13,880 nt of DNA, from assembly GCA_900546825.1 (NCBI GenBank), contig UREE01000056.1, positions 1 to 13,880 of the forward strand. Direction: 5' to 3'. Origin of the DNA: an uncultured Collinsella sp. (GTDB taxonomy: Bacteria; Actinomycetota; Coriobacteriia; Coriobacteriales; Coriobacteriaceae). A program made the position numbers and the translations under genes. The notes below the pieces were generated by a model. That model was not told the DNA's origin and made no database searches. It saw nothing but the letters and a program-made list of their open reading frames with translations. This document shows, piece after piece, positions 12,745-13,880 of the stretch (position 1 is the stretch's first letter; the number at the start of each line of letters is the position of its first letter).

Positions 12745-12777
12745 CCTGCCAAAAAGGGACAGGTTTATTTTGGTAGG
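12745..12777. repeat. REP-like inverted repeat containing GGGACAGGTTTATTTTGG
   Basis: CCTGCCAAAA (12745-12754) pairs with TTTTGGTAGG (12768-12777) with one G-U pair, and TTTTATC follows. The core resembles the AATAAACCTGTCCC-type palindromic sequences scattered in many bacterial genomes, sometimes linked to Y1 (REP-associated) transposases. That link is from memory; no transposase is in this window. Confidence 0.5.
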
Positions 12778-12796
12778 TTTTATCTGGGAAAACAGT

Positions 12797-12833
12797 AAGG
12801 CCTCGGCTCGTTTGGTGCGAGCCGAGGCCTTTT
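12797..12833. terminator. Strong intrinsic terminator between racemase and ecfT
   Basis: AAGGCCTCGGCTCG (12797-12810) pairs perfectly over 14 bp with CGAGCCGAGGCCTT (12818-12831), loop TTTGGTG, followed by TTTT on the plus strand. The minus strand has TTACTGTTTT after the stem, so it can also serve the convergent ecfT gene. Confidence 0.9.
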
Positions 12834-12860
12834 GCATTTGCCGGTTGCTGCCAGCGATTG

Positions 12861-13607
12861 CTAGAACAGGAAACCGATGGCGATAAGGGCGATGCTGACG
12901 ATAAGTACGGCGATATCCAGGCTTTTGATGGGGTAGCGCTTATACGAACTCGCACGCGTGCGCAGGTAGAAGCCGCGCTGCTCGGCAGCAAGTGCGGTGG
13001 CATCGGTCTTGCCCACACTCGAAATAAGCAGTGGCACGCACAGCGGCAGCATGAGTTTGAGTTTCTTGACGGGATTCTTAGTGTCGTATTCGACGCCGCG
13101 TGCAGTCTGCGCCTCCATGATGGCGTTCATTTCCTGGCCAAATACCGGCACAAAGCGCAGTGCCGTGGTAAAGGTGAAGGCATAGCGATATGGCACGTGC
13201 AGCACCTCGACGCAGGCGTTGGCGAGGTCGTTGAGCTTGGTCACCATAAGCATGAGGATGAGTGGCAGCGCCACGCCCAACAGGCGTAGGCAGGCCTTCG
13301 ATCCGGTAATGAGGCCCGTGTCGGTGATAAAGCCCCACACCACGTTGCCGTCGCGCATAAAGGCCAGCTGAAGCACCAGCATGATAAGCGCGAGCGGAAT
13401 CAGCAGCTTGAGTAGTGAGAGCAGACGGTCGACGACGCCGGCGTAGGCGCCCAGTGCAAGGGTGAGCGCCAAAAAGCCCAACAGCGCCACGTAGGTATCG
13501 GACAGGAAGATGCCGATGATGATGGCGGCGGCAAGGCCCAGTTTGACGACCGGGTTCAAGCGGTGCAGCAGTGTATCGCCCGGCATATAGTCGATGACGT
13601 TAACCAC
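12861..13607 (-). CDS. ecfT: Energy-coupling factor transporter transmembrane protein EcfT
   Basis: The 248-aa membrane protein couples ATP hydrolysis by two EcfA subunits to a substrate-binding S component in vitamin or metal uptake. The start region DYMPGDTLLHRLNPVVKL is typical. Hydrophobic segments lie at about 21-55, 62-82, 107-123 and 230-248. Two cytoplasmic coupling motifs are visible: AQTARG (166-171) and AEQRG (208-212), the usual x-R-G signatures. Length is close to the family's 250-270. The start is GTG at 13607 with AGGAG about 10 nt upstream, overlapping the end of the EcfA gene by 8 bp, so they are probably translationally coupled. No S component is in the window, so the substrate is unknown. 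Confidence 0.92.
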   Translation of the reverse strand: MVNVIDYMPGDTLLHRLNPVVKLGLAAAIIIGIFLSDTYVALLGFLALTLALGAYAGVVDRLLSLLKLLIPLALIMLVLQLAFMRDGNVVWGFITDTGLITGSKACLRLLGVALPLILMLMVTKLNDLANACVEVLHVPYRYAFTFTTALRFVPVFGQEMNAIMEAQTARGVEYDTKNPVKKLKLMLPLCVPLLISSVGKTDATALAAEQRGFYLRTRASSYKRYPIKSLDIAVLIVSIALIAIGFLF

Positions 13608-13880
13608 GGTGGACCATCTCCTCGGTAATGCGAACGATATCGGTGACCTCGCTCACCTGTGCAAAGGCGGGAGAGACGGAGGATGCCAGGCGACGAGAAA
13701 GCTCTATGACCTGGGGTGGCTCAACGTAGGCTCGCTGCATGAGCTCGATGTTCGAGAATAGCTCGTGCGTGCGGCCGCGCTCGAGGATGCGGCCGTCGGC
13801 CATCACCACGATGCGCTCGGCAAAGTCGGATACGACTTCCATGTCGTGGCAGACCATGATGACGGCGCAGCCGCGCTCGG
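13600..13880 (-). CDS. Energy-coupling factor ATP-binding protein EcfA, C-terminal fragment
   Basis: About 92 C-terminal residues are visible before the right edge; the gene continues beyond it. VIMVCHDMEVVSDFAERIVVM contains the switch (H-loop) histidine of ABC ATPases, and MADGRILERGRTHELF is the usual beta-strand pair that follows. The tail after it (about 50 residues, ending in RITEEMVHRG) matches the C-terminal extension of EcfA subunits. The Walker A and B motifs and the ABC signature lie outside the window. The TAA at 13602-13600 overlaps the ecfT start. The order ATPase then EcfT fits an ecfA-ecfA'-ecfT operon. Confidence 0.9.
   Translation of the reverse strand, partial: ERGCAVIMVCHDMEVVSDFAERIVVMADGRILERGRTHELFSNIELMQRAYVEPPQVIELSRRLASSVSPAFAQVSEVTDIVRITEEMVHRG

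Noticed and set aside
10632..12752. 706-codon open frame on the minus strand
   Set aside because: It is antisense to the ATP-grasp ligase and racemase genes, both of which have intact family motifs and ribosome-binding sites. The long frame follows from codon bias.

Overview
The window reads as a chromosomal segment of a high-GC, Gram-positive-type gut anaerobe of the class Coriobacteriia; a Collinsella-like organism fits best. This is inference from strong G/C bias at third codon positions, the acetylase-type lysine pathway, the D-aspartate ligase/racemase pair and the ECF transporter, not from a marker gene. There is no rRNA, tRNA, CRISPR array, transposase or prophage gene.

Positions 1-848: the 3' end of an NdpA-type nucleoid-associated protein gene with a good terminator, then an intergenic stretch with three strong inverted repeats. 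One is a ~98-nt, two-stage hairpin that looks like a structured RNA or a repeat element.

Positions 849-6217: a lysine/diaminopimelate block. On the minus strand, a lysine riboswitch (about 4722-4878) precedes lysA-dapA, dapB and dapH. lysA and dapA are one uninterrupted reading frame (769 codons), yet dapA keeps its own Shine-Dalgarno and ATG. dapB starts with TTG inside the end of dapA. Divergently transcribed is an M20 amidohydrolase, the likely N-acetyl-diaminopimelate deacetylase that the DapH (acetylase) route needs. The aminotransferase, the epimerase and the two aspartate-activating enzymes are not here.

Positions 6220-9084: a plus-strand run of a small membrane protein, an FxLYD-type anchored protein behind a hairpin that covers its ribosome-binding site, an XRE-like DNA-binding protein, and a serine/threonine kinase with C-terminal membrane helices. 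This looks like an uncharacterised envelope signalling set.

Positions 9122-10649: a convergent gene for a secreted coiled-coil protein with a lysozyme-like C-terminal domain, preceded by a cluster of dyads built on AAGTTGAA/TTCAACTT, and then a possible structured leader.

Positions 10650-12737: a D-aspartate ligase-like ATP-grasp enzyme and an aspartate/glutamate racemase, together able to make and attach D-Asp in peptidoglycan cross-bridges. With the lysine/DAP block and the secreted hydrolase, much of the window serves cell-wall construction.

Positions 12738-13880: a REP-like inverted repeat, a strong terminator, and on the minus strand the end of an EcfA ATPase gene and ecfT of an ECF vitamin/metal transporter.
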